Assembly (NCBI GenBank): GCA_938023075.1 | Contig: CALHDG010000027.1 | Coordinates: forward strand, 44,194-108,193 | Source of the DNA: an uncultured Chitinophagales bacterium | GTDB lineage: Bacteria; Bacteroidota; Bacteroidia; Chitinophagales; JAHDHT01 | DNA length: 64,000 nucleotides | Direction of reading: 5' to 3' | In this document: one piece after another, positions 1 through 8,316 of the stretch | Numbering within the stretch: position 1 is the first letter of the stretch | How the letters are laid out: each line of letters opens with the position of its first letter | Program-made: the position numbers and the translations under genes | The notes under the pieces: model-generated | Database searches by the model: none | The model's input: the letters and a program-made list of their open reading frames with translations, nothing else | What the model was told of the DNA's origin: nothing

Positions 1-1035
1 TTTTTCTTTATTAAGATGTTTTTCCATTTCGCCCGCCTGTAATAAATTATTTAAATAAGTTAAAATATATGGACTATGGGTTGTAATGAAAAGCATACCA
101 TCCGAACCAATTTTATTGAATACTGTTAATAGAAGTTTCAAAAGCAAATTTTGGAACTTTGGGAAAATATGTAATTCTGGTTCTTCAAATATGATACTTG
201 CTCCATTTAGAGGTGATGTTTCATATAAAAATTTTAATTCCAATAAAACAGGCACCAACGCTTGTTCACCCGATGAAGCTTGCGTTAAAGCATTTCTTCT
301 ACCATCCTTATAAATTAGATAATCTTCATTATTAATGAATTCAATATCTGCCTTTAAAATTTTATCAATCAGAAGACTTACAATATTTCCTCCATTTGTA
401 GTTAAACTTTTATTTTGTTTTATATAATTATCTCTAATTTGATGATAAGTGGCAACAAATCGAGCCAAAAAAGTATCAATTGAAGATTGAATACCTTCAT
501 CAAATACTTTCAACCTAATTTGTCTTACTTGGGTTAACAAAGCTCTTGATGCAGGTATAAATTTTACTTTATTAAGCAGACTAAGCATAGTGAAATGGTC
601 TTTATAGTTTACACCTTTAAAACCAAATTGTTCTTTTAATAAATTGTAGAGACCGTCTTTCATCTTATTATAATCTGAATCTTTGTCATTCAAATTTTTT
701 TCTACACCATATAATTGTAAAGTTTTATTAAAGCCTGTGTTTTTTATTACATATTCAAATAATGAACTTTGGTATTTTATCTCAAAATCTTGATTAAAAA
801 CATTGGTATGAAAAATTTTACTTAGTTCCTCTTGCGCCAACCGGTTAACTTCGGTACTTCCATATTTATCAAATTGCATTTCAAAGTGAAAAGGAAAGGT
901 TCTACAAAAATAAACCAACTTAGCCACCACACTTTTACCACTCGCCTGCGGACCTATCAGCACCGTAACACAATTCAACTCCATTTCGAAGTGGTGTAAA
1001 CCGGCAAAACCGTTGATGTAAATTTTTTCTGGCAT
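1..1035 (-). CDS. AAA family ATPase (AAA_15/OLD-like), partial at left edge
   Basis: An open frame starts at the ATG complementary to 1033-1035 and runs off the left edge, so only the first 345 residues are present and the C-terminus is missing. Walker A is GPQASGKS (about residues 28-35). An ABC-type signature-like stretch, ASSGEQALVP, lies near residue 250, Walker B IIFEEPELH near 280-289, and a TTHSPY switch motif near 315. This order, with a long helical insertion between Walker A and the signature, is typical of stand-alone SMC-like ATPases of the AAA_15/AAA_21/OLD group. Many of these act in phage defence or DNA metabolism, often with a neighbouring effector; any such partner lies outside the window. 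ATPase activity is well supported; the biological role is not. Confidence 0.85.
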   Translation of the reverse strand, partial: MPEKIYINGFAGLHHFEMELNCVTVLIGPQASGKSVVAKLVYFCRTFPFHFEMQFDKYGSTEVNRLAQEELSKIFHTNVFNQDFEIKYQSSLFEYVIKNTGFNKTLQLYGVEKNLNDKDSDYNKMKDGLYNLLKEQFGFKGVNYKDHFTMLSLLNKVKFIPASRALLTQVRQIRLKVFDEGIQSSIDTFLARFVATYHQIRDNYIKQNKSLTTNGGNIVSLLIDKILKADIEFINNEDYLIYKDGRRNALTQASSGEQALVPVLLELKFLYETSPLNGASIIFEEPELHIFPKFQNLLLKLLLTVFNKIGSDGMLFITTHSPYILTYLNNLLQAGEMEKHLNKEK

Positions 1036-1122
1036 ATTCAGTGATAAAGGTAAAAGTAATTTCAGTTAATTATCATAATATGTGCGCGAATTATAGTATT
1101 TTACCTCTTTAAAATTTTACTT

Positions 1123-2250
1123 ATGAATACAAGTTCAAAATATTGTATATTTTTATTAATGATATTGTTGTTGCCAAGCATAATCTGTGCTCAATCGTTA
1201 AATTTATTTGGGCTATGGTTTGATGTAGATGAAAACGCAATAGACACAACAATTATATATGATTATTACTACGGAAATGATACTGTTTTTGAACCCAACT
1301 TAGCTGTAGGCACGCAAAATTTCGTGCAATTAAATACAGAAACCGGAACAATTGAAACCGTGAGTATTTTAGAGGAGGTCTCCTCAATTTTATTCAACAG
1401 TTCAACTTTTAATCAACGGAGTAGGGAGTATTCTTTTTTGGGCAGAAACACCAATAATGACGATAGAATATTTACAGTAGATGTTTCTACCGGTGACTAT
1501 ATAAATTATCCGGTTGTTGCCGATTTGCCTACTGAATTAAATTTTGATTTACGCAATGGCATTAATTATGGCTTTGAAAGAATAGCTAATGAAATTGGTA
1601 TAGATGAATATACGAATGAACCTATTGTAGACTGGCAAATTTCATTAGCGGCTTTCGATGCGGTTACAGGAAGTACCACAATTATCGGAGAAGTGGACAG
1701 TTTAGCAGCCTTATTTATTGACGGTTCTGCCGTCAATTCTAATGAAGGCTTGTTTTATGTTATTGGTAAAGATGTAACGCAAACTACTTATTTATATACC
1801 TTGCTTTTAGAAGATGCTTCAATTGTACAAAAAGCAATGATAAGCAACGATGTAAATTATTTAGGTTTGGCTTATGATAATCAACATGAAAAACTAATTG
1901 CTATTCATCAAAACGATACTCAATTAGTTGAAATAGAGCCAACCACAGCCACGCATACCACTATTACCGGCTTTACTTTTCCTAATGGAACGGTTGATGT
2001 TTTTCTGGGTGGCACAGCTTTGTTTGACCAAGCTTCGAGTACCTATTTGTTTGTAGCGAGATATGAAAACTCCCCAGAATTCAGATTGGTATCAATCAAT
2101 ACCACAACAGGCAATTTAATTTATGATCCAATATTGAATTTAACCGTCATTGAATTGCAGGTAGATAATTCGACCTTTGCCCGGCGGTTTTATGAGAATC
2201 CGGATGATTGTGAACAAGCACCGGCAGTTGGCGCGTTTAATTGCGAGTAA
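1123..2250 (+). CDS. secreted hypothetical protein
   Basis: A 375-residue protein with a clear Sec signal peptide (hydrophobic LLMILLLPS core, likely cleavage after ICAQ at about residue 24). The mature part is rich in Thr, Asn and aromatic residues, with recurrent segments such as TYLYTLLLEDAS and LAYDNQHEKLIAIH that suggest a beta-propeller-like or other all-beta fold. There are two late cysteines (NPDDCEQAPAVGAFNCE) at the extreme C-terminus and no T9SS sorting domain. It is probably periplasmic or exported. I do not recognise a named family. It stands alone between the divergent ATPase and a small remnant ORF. Confidence 0.7.
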   Translation: MNTSSKYCIFLLMILLLPSIICAQSLNLFGLWFDVDENAIDTTIIYDYYYGNDTVFEPNLAVGTQNFVQLNTETGTIETVSILEEVSSILFNSSTFNQRSREYSFLGRNTNNDDRIFTVDVSTGDYINYPVVADLPTELNFDLRNGINYGFERIANEIGIDEYTNEPIVDWQISLAAFDAVTGSTTIIGEVDSLAALFIDGSAVNSNEGLFYVIGKDVTQTTYLYTLLLEDASIVQKAMISNDVNYLGLAYDNQHEKLIAIHQNDTQLVEIEPTTATHTTITGFTFPNGTVDVFLGGTALFDQASSTYLFVARYENSPEFRLVSINTTTGNLIYDPILNLTVIELQVDNSTFARRFYENPDDCEQAPAVGAFNCE

Positions 2251-2271
2251 TTAACCATTACTTATTTGTAG

Positions 2272-2388
2272 ATGAGAATCATATTAGTAACTATTATTTG
2301 TTTATCTTTTTTTGAATTGAAGGCACAGTATCAAACGATGTTTCCGGTTGATTCGATTACTTGGGATATTGTTTCATTCAGACGATAA
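2272..2388 (+). pseudogene. 38-residue remnant of a secreted protein N-terminus
   Basis: A short frame encodes a good signal peptide (MRIILVTIICLSFFELKAQ) followed by only about 19 residues (YQTMFPVDSITWDIVSFRR) before a TAA. Openings of this kind, with an aromatic and Ser/Thr-Trp soon after signal cleavage, are common in secreted T9SS proteins of Bacteroidota that continue for hundreds of residues. I read it as the surviving 5' end of a truncated secreted-protein gene. It could instead be a genuine short secreted peptide. Confidence 0.35.
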
Positions 2389-2449
2389 TTGTTTGACTGA
2401 TTATTATATCCATCATTTTACCGGCAAAATCTTAAAACAATAAATTTTT

Positions 2450-2860
2450 GTGATTCAACAATATTCCATCAACTTAAAACCCTACCCCAGAGGCTTTCAT
2501 TTAATCACTAATGAAGTGCTACAGCATCTTCAACCTTTGCCCGAAAAAGGAATTGTACATGTGTTTATTAAACATACTTCTGCCGGTTTAACCATTAACG
2601 AAAATGCCGACCCAACCGTTCGCTTGGATTTTGAAAGCAGCTTCAATCAATTAGTACCTGAAAATGCGCCTTATTATAAACACACTTATGAAGGTGCTGA
2701 TGATATGCCGGCACACATCAAATCGAGCTTAGTGGGTAGTTCGATCACTATACCCATTAGCAAGCACCAATTAAATTTAGGTACTTGGCAAGGTATTTAT
2801 TTATGCGAATTTCGAAACCGCGGTGGTAGTCGTGCATTAGTTGTCAGCGTGTATAGCTAA
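2450..2860 (+). CDS. YjbQ family protein (UPF0047)
   Basis: A 136-residue single-domain protein of the usual YjbQ length. Family hallmarks are visible: HTSAGLTINENADPTV near residues 42-57, HIKSSLVGSSITIPI in the centre and the near C-terminal LGTWQGIYLCEFRNRGG. Members have been linked to a weak thiamine-phosphate synthase activity and are thought to bind phosphate through conserved His/Asp/Arg residues. The true substrate is unsettled. The start is GTG at 2450; no in-frame ATG precedes the conserved region. It is monocistronic. Confidence 0.9.
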   Translation: MIQQYSINLKPYPRGFHLITNEVLQHLQPLPEKGIVHVFIKHTSAGLTINENADPTVRLDFESSFNQLVPENAPYYKHTYEGADDMPAHIKSSLVGSSITIPISKHQLNLGTWQGIYLCEFRNRGGSRALVVSVYS

Positions 2861-2944
2861 CTCAATTTGGTATAATAATGATCTTTTATTTTTAGGGTAG
2901 AAATGCTACTCCCAATAATTGTAGATTAATGGTTGGAGTTTAAA

Positions 2945-3691
2945 CTATGCGTAAGCCATTTCATTATCTACCAGCACTCTGCCGCAGTGTTCACAAACTA
3001 AAATCTTTTTGCGCTGCTTTAATTCTAACTGTCGTTGAGGCGGTATTTTGGCAAAACATCCGCCGCAGGCATTACGCTCAACGGTTACTACTGCCATTCT
3101 ATTTTTATACGCGTTTCTAATACGGTCGTATGCAGATAACAAACGGTCTTCAATCTTATTTTTTGCCGTTGTTAATTTTTTATTTAAAGCCTTTTCTTCT
3201 TTATCGGTATCAGCAGTAATTACTTCTAACTCTTTTTTCTTTGCTACTAACTCTTTTTCTTTGCTTTTTAAAACCGCTTTCGATTTTTTTAGATATTCTT
3301 CTTTCGATACAATATCCCTTTCCGCTTCATTGTTTTTCTTGTTGAGTAACTGAATATCTAAATCTTGGTTTTCAATTTCTTTAGTTAAGGCATCATATTC
3401 ACGATTGTTTTTTACATTGCCTGTTTGCTTTTCGTACTTCTTCTTTAATTCCTCCGCCTCTTTCATTTTTATTTTATTGTCAGAAATTAAATCAGTAATA
3501 CTACTAATGTCGTCTTTTAAATTATTAGCACGCGTGTTTAAGCCTTCAATTTCATCTTCCAAATCCTTCACTTCTAAAGGTAATTCGCCGCGCAATTTAT
3601 GTAATTCATCAATTTTTTTGTGGATGGTTTGCATATCGAATAAAGCTTGAAGCCTTTCTTCTACAGTTAATTCTTTTGCTTTTGTTGCCAT
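2945..3691 (-). CDS. C4-type zinc ribbon coiled-coil protein
   Basis: A 248-residue protein made of a long, strongly charged coiled coil (about residues 20-195, Lys/Glu-rich heptads) and a C-terminal zinc ribbon with Cys209-x2-Cys212 and Cys233-x2-Cys236 (CGGC ... CEHC). This is the zf-RING_7 / C4-type zinc ribbon family, found broadly in bacteria. Its proposed role is as a nucleic-acid-binding scaffold, resembling HP0958/FlgZ-like proteins, but the function in Bacteroidota is not established. It lies just upstream of nif3 on the same strand; that two-gene order (Nif3 then zinc ribbon) is common in Bacteroidota and supports co-transcription. Confidence 0.85.
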   Translation of the reverse strand: MATKAKELTVEERLQALFDMQTIHKKIDELHKLRGELPLEVKDLEDEIEGLNTRANNLKDDISSITDLISDNKIKMKEAEELKKKYEKQTGNVKNNREYDALTKEIENQDLDIQLLNKKNNEAERDIVSKEEYLKKSKAVLKSKEKELVAKKKELEVITADTDKEEKALNKKLTTAKNKIEDRLLSAYDRIRNAYKNRMAVVTVERNACGGCFAKIPPQRQLELKQRKKILVCEHCGRVLVDNEMAYA

Positions 3692-3717
3692 ATATAAAAT
3701 AGTATAACTAAATATTC

Positions 3718-4812
3718 TTATAAATAATTAACAGGATTGGTATTCTGCTCCGAAATAAAGACGGCAAAATTACTAAATTTTTGTGTTAAAATGTTATATA
3801 ATAATTGCATCGTAAATTGTTCACTCTCAAAATGCCCAATATCGGCTATAACTATTTGATTATCAGCATCAAAAAATTGATGATATTTATAATCTGCCGT
3901 AATAAATATATCAGCCTTATGGGCTTTTGCTGCCTTTAACAAAAAACTACCTGCACCACCACATAAAGCCACTGTTCCAATCATCTCTTTGTGCGGTTTC
4001 GTATACCGTACACTTCCGCAGTTAAACGTTTGCTTTATCTGCTGTAAAAACGACAATATTTCAACCGGCTTTTCTAAAACACCAAGCATACCTGAACCTA
4101 CCTGCGGATGTTCATTTTCTAACAACACCACATCGTAAGCTACCGTTTCGTAAGGGTGCGCTTGGTGCAAAGCAGCTACCACTTTACCTTGTAAATGAGT
4201 TGTAAAAATCACTTCAATTTTAGTTTCTTTTTCTCGATGCAATTCGCCGGTTTTGCCTACATAGGGTTGTGCCCCTTCATTGGCTTTAAAGGTACCGGTG
4301 CCTTCTAAGTTAAAACTACATTCGTTGTAATTACCCAATTGTCCGGCGCCTGCATTAAACAAAGCTTGTCGTACTTCCTCTGCTTTTTCTGTAGGGCAAA
4401 AGGTATATAGTTTTTTTAAGAGTTGTTTTTTCGGCAACAATATTTGCTGATTGTACAATTGAAGTTTATCCGCCATCATCGCATTTACCCCTTGTTGCAC
4501 ATTATCTAAATTGGTATGAATAGCATAAATCGCAATGTCATGTTTTATGGCTTTTATTAAAGTTCGTTCAATATAGTTTTTGCCGGTAATTGATTTTAAC
4601 CCACTAAACACAATAGGATGATGGGCTACAATTAAATTGCATTTTTTTTCGATGGCTTCCTCAACTATACATTCAATACAGTCTAAGGTAGTTAATACGC
4701 CTGTGCACTGCCAATTTGAGTTGCCGGTAATTAAGCGTGCATTATCATAAGGCTCTTGATAAGCTGTTGGTGCAATACTTTCTACATGTTGTAAAATGTC
4801 TTTAATTTTCAT
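3718..4812 (-). CDS. Nif3-like dinuclear metal centre protein
   Basis: I choose the ATG at 4812 (MKIKDILQHVESIAPTAYQE), giving 364 residues; the frame stays open for 20 more codons upstream, but that hydrophobic extension is not part of the family. Metal-binding motifs are present: IVAHHPIVFSG, AIYAIHTNLDNV, and the late IGHFESEQF. The length indicates the long YqfO-like form, with a CutA/PII-like insert between the two halves (roughly residues 130-240). Nif3 proteins form toroidal hexamers with a di-metal site and are often annotated as GTP cyclohydrolase I type 2, but the physiological activity is uncertain. It is followed 26 bp later by the zinc-ribbon gene. Confidence 0.9.
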   Translation of the reverse strand: MKIKDILQHVESIAPTAYQEPYDNARLITGNSNWQCTGVLTTLDCIECIVEEAIEKKCNLIVAHHPIVFSGLKSITGKNYIERTLIKAIKHDIAIYAIHTNLDNVQQGVNAMMADKLQLYNQQILLPKKQLLKKLYTFCPTEKAEEVRQALFNAGAGQLGNYNECSFNLEGTGTFKANEGAQPYVGKTGELHREKETKIEVIFTTHLQGKVVAALHQAHPYETVAYDVVLLENEHPQVGSGMLGVLEKPVEILSFLQQIKQTFNCGSVRYTKPHKEMIGTVALCGGAGSFLLKAAKAHKADIFITADYKYHQFFDADNQIVIADIGHFESEQFTMQLLYNILTQKFSNFAVFISEQNTNPVNYL

Positions 4813-4872
4813 TTGGGTAAGATAAAAAAGAATTGCTAACCAATACAAGCTAAAAAAGGTAAAGTAGAGCAT

Positions 4873-4952
4873 TAGAATTTGGGTTTTGGAATTTGAATCT
4901 TTGGAATATGGGTTTTGAGTTTTGGAATTTGGAATTTGGAATTTGGAATTTA
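4873..4952. repeat. short TTTGGAA tandem repeat before the DtxR gene
   Basis: Between the divergent nif3 and dtxR-type genes lies a degenerate stretch ending in four head-to-tail copies of the 7-bp unit TTTGGAA (about 4921-4950). Looser versions (GGGTTTTGGAATTTG and similar) lie upstream of them. The array ends about 27 bp before the ATG of the regulator and so falls in its promoter region. Confidence 0.8.
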
Positions 4953-4978
4953 AAAAATATTTGTAGTAATTTAACTGA

Positions 4979-5644
4979 ATGGGATTAACACAAACGGAAG
5001 AAAACTACATCAAAGAAATATTTAAACTGTCAGAAAAAACTGAAGGCTGCATTGCCACCAATGCCATTGCCGATGCCAAAGAAACCACTGCTGCTTCGGT
5101 AACTGATATGGTAAAGAAATTAGCCCAAAAAGGCTATGTACAATATATACGCTACAAAGGTTCGCAATTAACAGAAAGCGGCAACGAAGTAGCCAAAGCC
5201 TTAATCCGTAAACACCGGCTATGGGAAGTATTTTTGGTAAAGCAACTCAATTTTAATTGGGATGAAGTACATGAAATTGCCGAACAGTTAGAGCACATAC
5301 AATCTGAGGCTTTAACCGAACGCTTAGATGCCTACCTCGACTTCCCCAAATTAGATCCGCACGGCGATCCCATACCAGATGCTAAAGGAAACATCACTTA
5401 CACACCTGCCATCAGTTTAACTGAGTTACATGCCGGGCAAATGGCTGTTATTGTAGGAGTAAACGACCACAGTAATCCTTTTTTGCATTATTTAGATAAA
5501 TTGGAAATTGCGCTTGGAGTACGCGTTCAAGTATTAGAAATTTATAGTTTCGATAGCTCTCGCCACATTATGATTAACGATACTAAAGAAGTGGTGATCT
5601 CCAAGCAAATTGCGCAGAATTTGCAGGTGAAACCATCTAATTAA
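4979..5644 (+). CDS. DtxR/MntR family metal-dependent repressor
   Basis: A 221-residue protein with the usual DtxR layout: an N-terminal winged helix (LTQTEENYIKEIFKLSE ... AASVTDMVKKLAQKGYVQY), a metal-binding and dimerisation domain (RKHRLWEVFLVKQL, then HEIAEQLEHIQSEALTERL) and a C-terminal FeoA/SH3-like domain (about residues 150-215). The family represses metal-uptake genes when loaded with Fe(II) or Mn(II). The conserved Glu/His ligands in HEIAEQLEHIQSE fit such a site. No transporter gene is adjacent, so the regulon cannot be inferred. The promoter overlaps a 7-bp tandem repeat. Confidence 0.9.
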   Translation: MGLTQTEENYIKEIFKLSEKTEGCIATNAIADAKETTAASVTDMVKKLAQKGYVQYIRYKGSQLTESGNEVAKALIRKHRLWEVFLVKQLNFNWDEVHEIAEQLEHIQSEALTERLDAYLDFPKLDPHGDPIPDAKGNITYTPAISLTELHAGQMAVIVGVNDHSNPFLHYLDKLEIALGVRVQVLEIYSFDSSRHIMINDTKEVVISKQIAQNLQVKPSN

Positions 5645-5654
5645 ACGATGAGGC

Positions 5655-5888
5655 TTATGTCAACAAAGCATCAATAGCCGCTGCCAGCTTGTGATCTTTT
5701 TCTGTCACCACGTTACCGGCATCATGCGTGTTTAAATAGATGTCTACTTTGTTCCAAACATTGGTCCAATAGGGATGGTGATTATGCTTTTCTGCCAATA
5801 TTGCCACTTGCGTCATAAAGGCGAAGGCTGCCGAAAAATTTTTAAATTCAAATTGTTGGTGTAAGCGATTATCTTGTTCTTTCCACAT
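5655..5888 (-). CDS. 4a-hydroxytetrahydrobiopterin dehydratase (pterin carbinolamine dehydratase)
   Basis: I take the start at the ATG complementary to 5886-5888 ([15 protein letters not shown]), giving 77 residues, as usual for bacterial PhhB/PCD proteins; the longer frame upstream is not family sequence. The active-site signature is intact: [17 protein letters not shown] followed by DIYLNTHD. The enzyme dehydrates 4a-hydroxytetrahydropterin so that the pterin cofactor of aromatic amino acid hydroxylases can be recycled. No hydroxylase gene is adjacent. It converges with the DtxR gene, with 10 bp between the stops. Confidence 0.88.
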   Translation of the reverse strand: MWKEQDNRLHQQFEFKNFSAAFAFMTQVAILAEKHNHHPYWTNVWNKVDIYLNTHDAGNVVTEKDHKLAAAIDALLT

Positions 5889-5929
5889 AATTATATAATT
5901 GTTGTATTTATTTTTGGTTTTGAAGCAGA

Positions 5930-6090
5930 GCAAAAGTAGAAAAGAATTTATTAGATTCGATATTCCAGAACGGAATGCTGCAATGGCATCGCGTATTATT
6001 AGAGATACCATACAAGCTAACTTAATAAAAGATGATGACCCCACCACCAAATCAAGGAAATATGCTAAATATGTTCCTTTTTGGGCTTAA
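5930..6090 (+). pseudogene. C-terminal remnant of a RecG-like/AlbA_2 family regulator
   Basis: A short frame ending at the TAA 6088-6090 encodes [19 protein letters not shown] ... [13 protein letters not shown], ending [10 protein letters not shown]. That ending and the preceding winged-helix-like SRIIRDTI resemble the C-termini of AlbA_2 (Schlafen-like) or RecG-like putative transcriptional regulators. No N-terminal or AlbA_2 part is present, and the 5' side overlaps the start of the pterin dehydratase gene, so this is best read as a leftover 3' end. The family assignment is from memory of the C-terminal motif and is tentative. Confidence 0.4.
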
Positions 6091-6091
6091 T

Positions 6092-6320
6092 CTTATTTGA
6101 CTGTTAACCTGCATCATCTTTTTGTGCTTAACTAATTGATTATCAACAACTTATTACTGGACGGTTATTTGATTGTTGTACTTAAATGTTGCTTGATTTT
6201 ACCTGAATAAGGCGTACGTTTCAAGAATTCTTATTTGATTGCTAACCTGAACCATGGGGCATTTTGCGTATAACTAATTGATTATCAATAACTTATTATT
6301 TGACGGTTATTTGATTGTTG
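6092..6320. repeat. imperfect direct duplication, 87 and 91 bp
   Basis: Two direct copies at 6092-6178 and 6230-6320 share the opening CTTATTTGA(C/T)TG and the long near-identical core AACTAATTGATTATCAA(C/T)AACTTATTA ending GACGGTTATTTGATTGTTG. They are offset by about 140 bp. Apart from this, the 6091-6447 interval holds no convincing gene. Confidence 0.75.
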
Positions 6321-6447
6321 CTTATAACCGAATACTCACTTTTCACACATAAAAAAGACAAATCATCTACTTTCGTTTTAAAATAATAAATGATGCATAA
6401 ATCGATTTTAGTATTATTATTTGTTGTTGGAATAAGCATTTAATAAA

Positions 6448-7077
6448 CTATAAGCCTCCTGCTACCTTTTCTAATTTATACATCATGGTGGCAGGTCCTT
6501 TAGGAAACCATGTATTCAACATCCATTTTGGTGCATTAATAACGGGCTGAAACTTCACCCAAATGGTGATTTTAACCGTGTTATCTGCTAAAGCCTCAAA
6601 GGTGTATTTGGCATCATTTAACACCATTCGTTCTACCTCTTTTTGCTCAAAATCATTAGGGGTACTAATGCTGGTAAAAGAAACGGTCTTTTCATTTTCT
6701 TGTTTATAAATTACTTTGGCAACGCAATCGGTATCGGGTAGAGGCCAAATGGAGTTAATGTAATAATACACACTCCAGGTATCTTCACTAAGGTCTTTAA
6801 TTTTATAACTTTGTTCGGTATCTTGTAAAAAATCTTTGTGTAAAGCTACATTTTTCATCAGCGCAATGCATTGCGGCAAGTTAACTGCCTCACTAATCAT
6901 GGTCGATTCATATTCTACTATCTGCACCTTATCTCCAGCACTGTTTTCTACTGTTTTAATTAGAGAGTTTACCTCAACGCGTCCATCTTTAGAGCGTTCG
7001 GTTTTCCAATTATCTGTTTGAGCTTGAATAGACATATGAACACAAAAGCATCCAACCAAAAAAAATAGAAAGCGCAT
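6448..7077 (-). CDS. secreted START-domain (SRPBCC) protein
   Basis: A 209-residue protein with an N-terminal signal peptide (MRFLFFLVGCFCVHMSIQAQ). The rest reads as a START/SRPBCC-type lipid-binding domain: the opening DNWKTERSKDGRVEVNS, the central SVYYYINSIWPLPDTDCVAK and the C-terminal VINAPKWMLNTWFPKGP fit exported bacterial START proteins that resemble StAR-related domains. It probably binds a hydrophobic ligand in the periplasm; the ligand is unknown. It lies 16 bp downstream of the ABA4-like gene on the same strand, so the two may be co-transcribed. Confidence 0.75.
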   Translation of the reverse strand: MRFLFFLVGCFCVHMSIQAQTDNWKTERSKDGRVEVNSLIKTVENSAGDKVQIVEYESTMISEAVNLPQCIALMKNVALHKDFLQDTEQSYKIKDLSEDTWSVYYYINSIWPLPDTDCVAKVIYKQENEKTVSFTSISTPNDFEQKEVERMVLNDAKYTFEALADNTVKITIWVKFQPVINAPKWMLNTWFPKGPATMMYKLEKVAGGL

Positions 7078-7093
7078 AGAATAACAATTAAAT

Positions 7094-7528
7094 TTAAAAG
7101 TTTTGAAAATGCCAACGTTTTAACAAAATCGATCGCAACAACAAATAAGTTAACAAACCAACCGGACCTAACATCAACGTTAATATTAGACAGGGAATGA
7201 TGTACCCATGTTTAATGCCCAGCTTTTTGGCGTTATAGGTTTCCCACAAACCGACCCATTGATCAAAAACTAAATAATGCACCCAACCAGCTAATAAGGC
7301 GTAATCATTTTCAAACAAACTTCTAAGCCCTTCAATAGATGAAAAATCACCTTCAGCAGCACCAAAGTTAAACAAGGCAACAAACAAATAAACCAGCGCT
7401 AAGGCTGCTGGAATAATTCCCAATCGCACAAAATTATTAGTGATACGATAATGTGGTACAAAGAAAATGAAACCCCAACCAATAAGCGCAGTTAAATTGG
7501 AAATTTTGAAAAGAAGTTCAGCATCCAT
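7094..7528 (-). CDS. ABA4-like family membrane protein (DUF4281)
   Basis: A 144-residue integral membrane protein with about four predicted helices. The family signature YALLAGWVHYLVFDQWVG is clear, followed by a conserved GYIIPCLILTLMLGPVG segment. Plant ABA4 is needed for neoxanthin synthesis; bacterial homologues are often found in carotenoid producers but have no proven activity. No other carotenoid gene is nearby. It is flanked by the START-domain gene (downstream) and a DUF2335 gene (upstream, 14 bp), so the four minus-strand genes from 8140 to 6448 may form one transcription unit. Confidence 0.8.
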   Translation of the reverse strand: MDAELLFKISNLTALIGWGFIFFVPHYRITNNFVRLGIIPAALALVYLFVALFNFGAAEGDFSSIEGLRSLFENDYALLAGWVHYLVFDQWVGLWETYNAKKLGIKHGYIIPCLILTLMLGPVGLLTYLLLRSILLKRWHFQNF

Positions 7529-7542
7529 AGTAAAATAAAATT

Positions 7543-7932
7543 TTAATCTTTATGCTTACTTTTTGTTCTAAAATGGAATGCTGCGATTATTTGAGCAATA
7601 CTACCACATATAATAGATGCACCTGCTGTTGGGTGACCCAAGTGTATAGCATAAGCTCCAACACCAGCAATTACTATTGTACTTAAAAAAGCAGAAATAC
7701 TACCAAATATAGAACTGAAACTAAACGTATTAACTAATCTTCGTTCATTTTTGTGTCTTTCTCTAATTTCTTCTTCGGCTAATTTTTGCCACCTTTCTGT
7801 AATGCCAGGACAATATTGTTCTAACTTTTCTAACGATTCTGGATCAGGAGTTAAACCTTCAAACGAAGTGATTTCGGCAGTTTCTTTTGTTACTACCCCT
7901 TTCTTTTTCTTATGGTAAGAATTATTGCTCAA
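7543..7932 (-). CDS. DUF2335 family membrane protein
   Basis: A 129-residue protein. The middle portion, LTPDPESLEKLEQYCPGITE followed by RWQKLAEEEIRERHKNE, matches the DUF2335 pattern (a PxP-x-LxxYEx-xPG segment followed by an amphipathic helix), and two C-terminal transmembrane helices follow (about residues 70-92 and 98-118). Function is unknown; some members occur in mobile or defence-associated loci. Its start overlaps the end of the next upstream small gene by 11 bp, indicating translational coupling. Confidence 0.7.
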   Translation of the reverse strand: MSNNSYHKKKKGVVTKETAEITSFEGLTPDPESLEKLEQYCPGITERWQKLAEEEIRERHKNERRLVNTFSFSSIFGSISAFLSTIVIAGVGAYAIHLGHPTAGASIICGSIAQIIAAFHFRTKSKHKD

Positions 7933-8140
7933 ACAATTGAACCTCTTTTTTTAATCGAGTAAACGATTTCTTATAATTCTTTCGAATTTTATTTAAATCG
8001 TTTTTTATTGCCTTTTGAGGTGAGCTATAAACAGATTTTTGAGCTTTTTCTAAAGCAGGATTGTCTTCAATTCCAAACCAATAAAAAATACCTTTAAAGA
8101 AATACTTATTATTTAGTGTAATAAAATTTGACATATCCAC
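7922..8140 (-). CDS. small hypothetical protein coupled to the DUF2335 gene
   Basis: A 72-residue basic protein (many Lys, C-terminal half AIKNDLNKIRKNYKKSFTRL predicted helical or coiled coil) with an aromatic N-terminus (YFFKGIFYWFGI). It is not recognised. The 11-bp overlap with the DUF2335 gene and shared strand argue that it is translated. The start could be either of the first two Met codons (8140 or 8134). Confidence 0.5.
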   Translation of the reverse strand: MDMSNFITLNNKYFFKGIFYWFGIEDNPALEKAQKSVYSSPQKAIKNDLNKIRKNYKKSFTRLKKEVQLFEQ

Positions 8141-8316
8141 ATGCTGTTATTTCTATTCATAGCAAAATTAGCTAATAAATCTTATAAAAACAAGTTATTA
8201 ACAATTAGTGGAAACTACTTCCGGTGTAAAAAAGTAGAGCGTACCAAAAGTGCACATCTTTCAACTTTATAAAATCCAACCAAATTCTCGAATAAATAAT
8301 TTGTTGGTATTATTTT

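Noticed and set aside
86..313. 75-residue plus-strand frame at the left edge
   Set aside because: Antisense shadow of the partial ATPase gene, whose Walker B and signature motifs lie in the same bases on the minus strand.
3048..3650. Two plus-strand frames rich in Phe and Ser
   Set aside because: Antisense to the lysine-rich coiled coil of the zinc-ribbon protein, where AAA/GAA codons read as TTT/TTC.
4813..4872. 20-codon hydrophobic N-terminal extension of Nif3
   Set aside because: Nif3 is cytosolic and the family starts at MKIKD; the extension is upstream sequence in an open frame.
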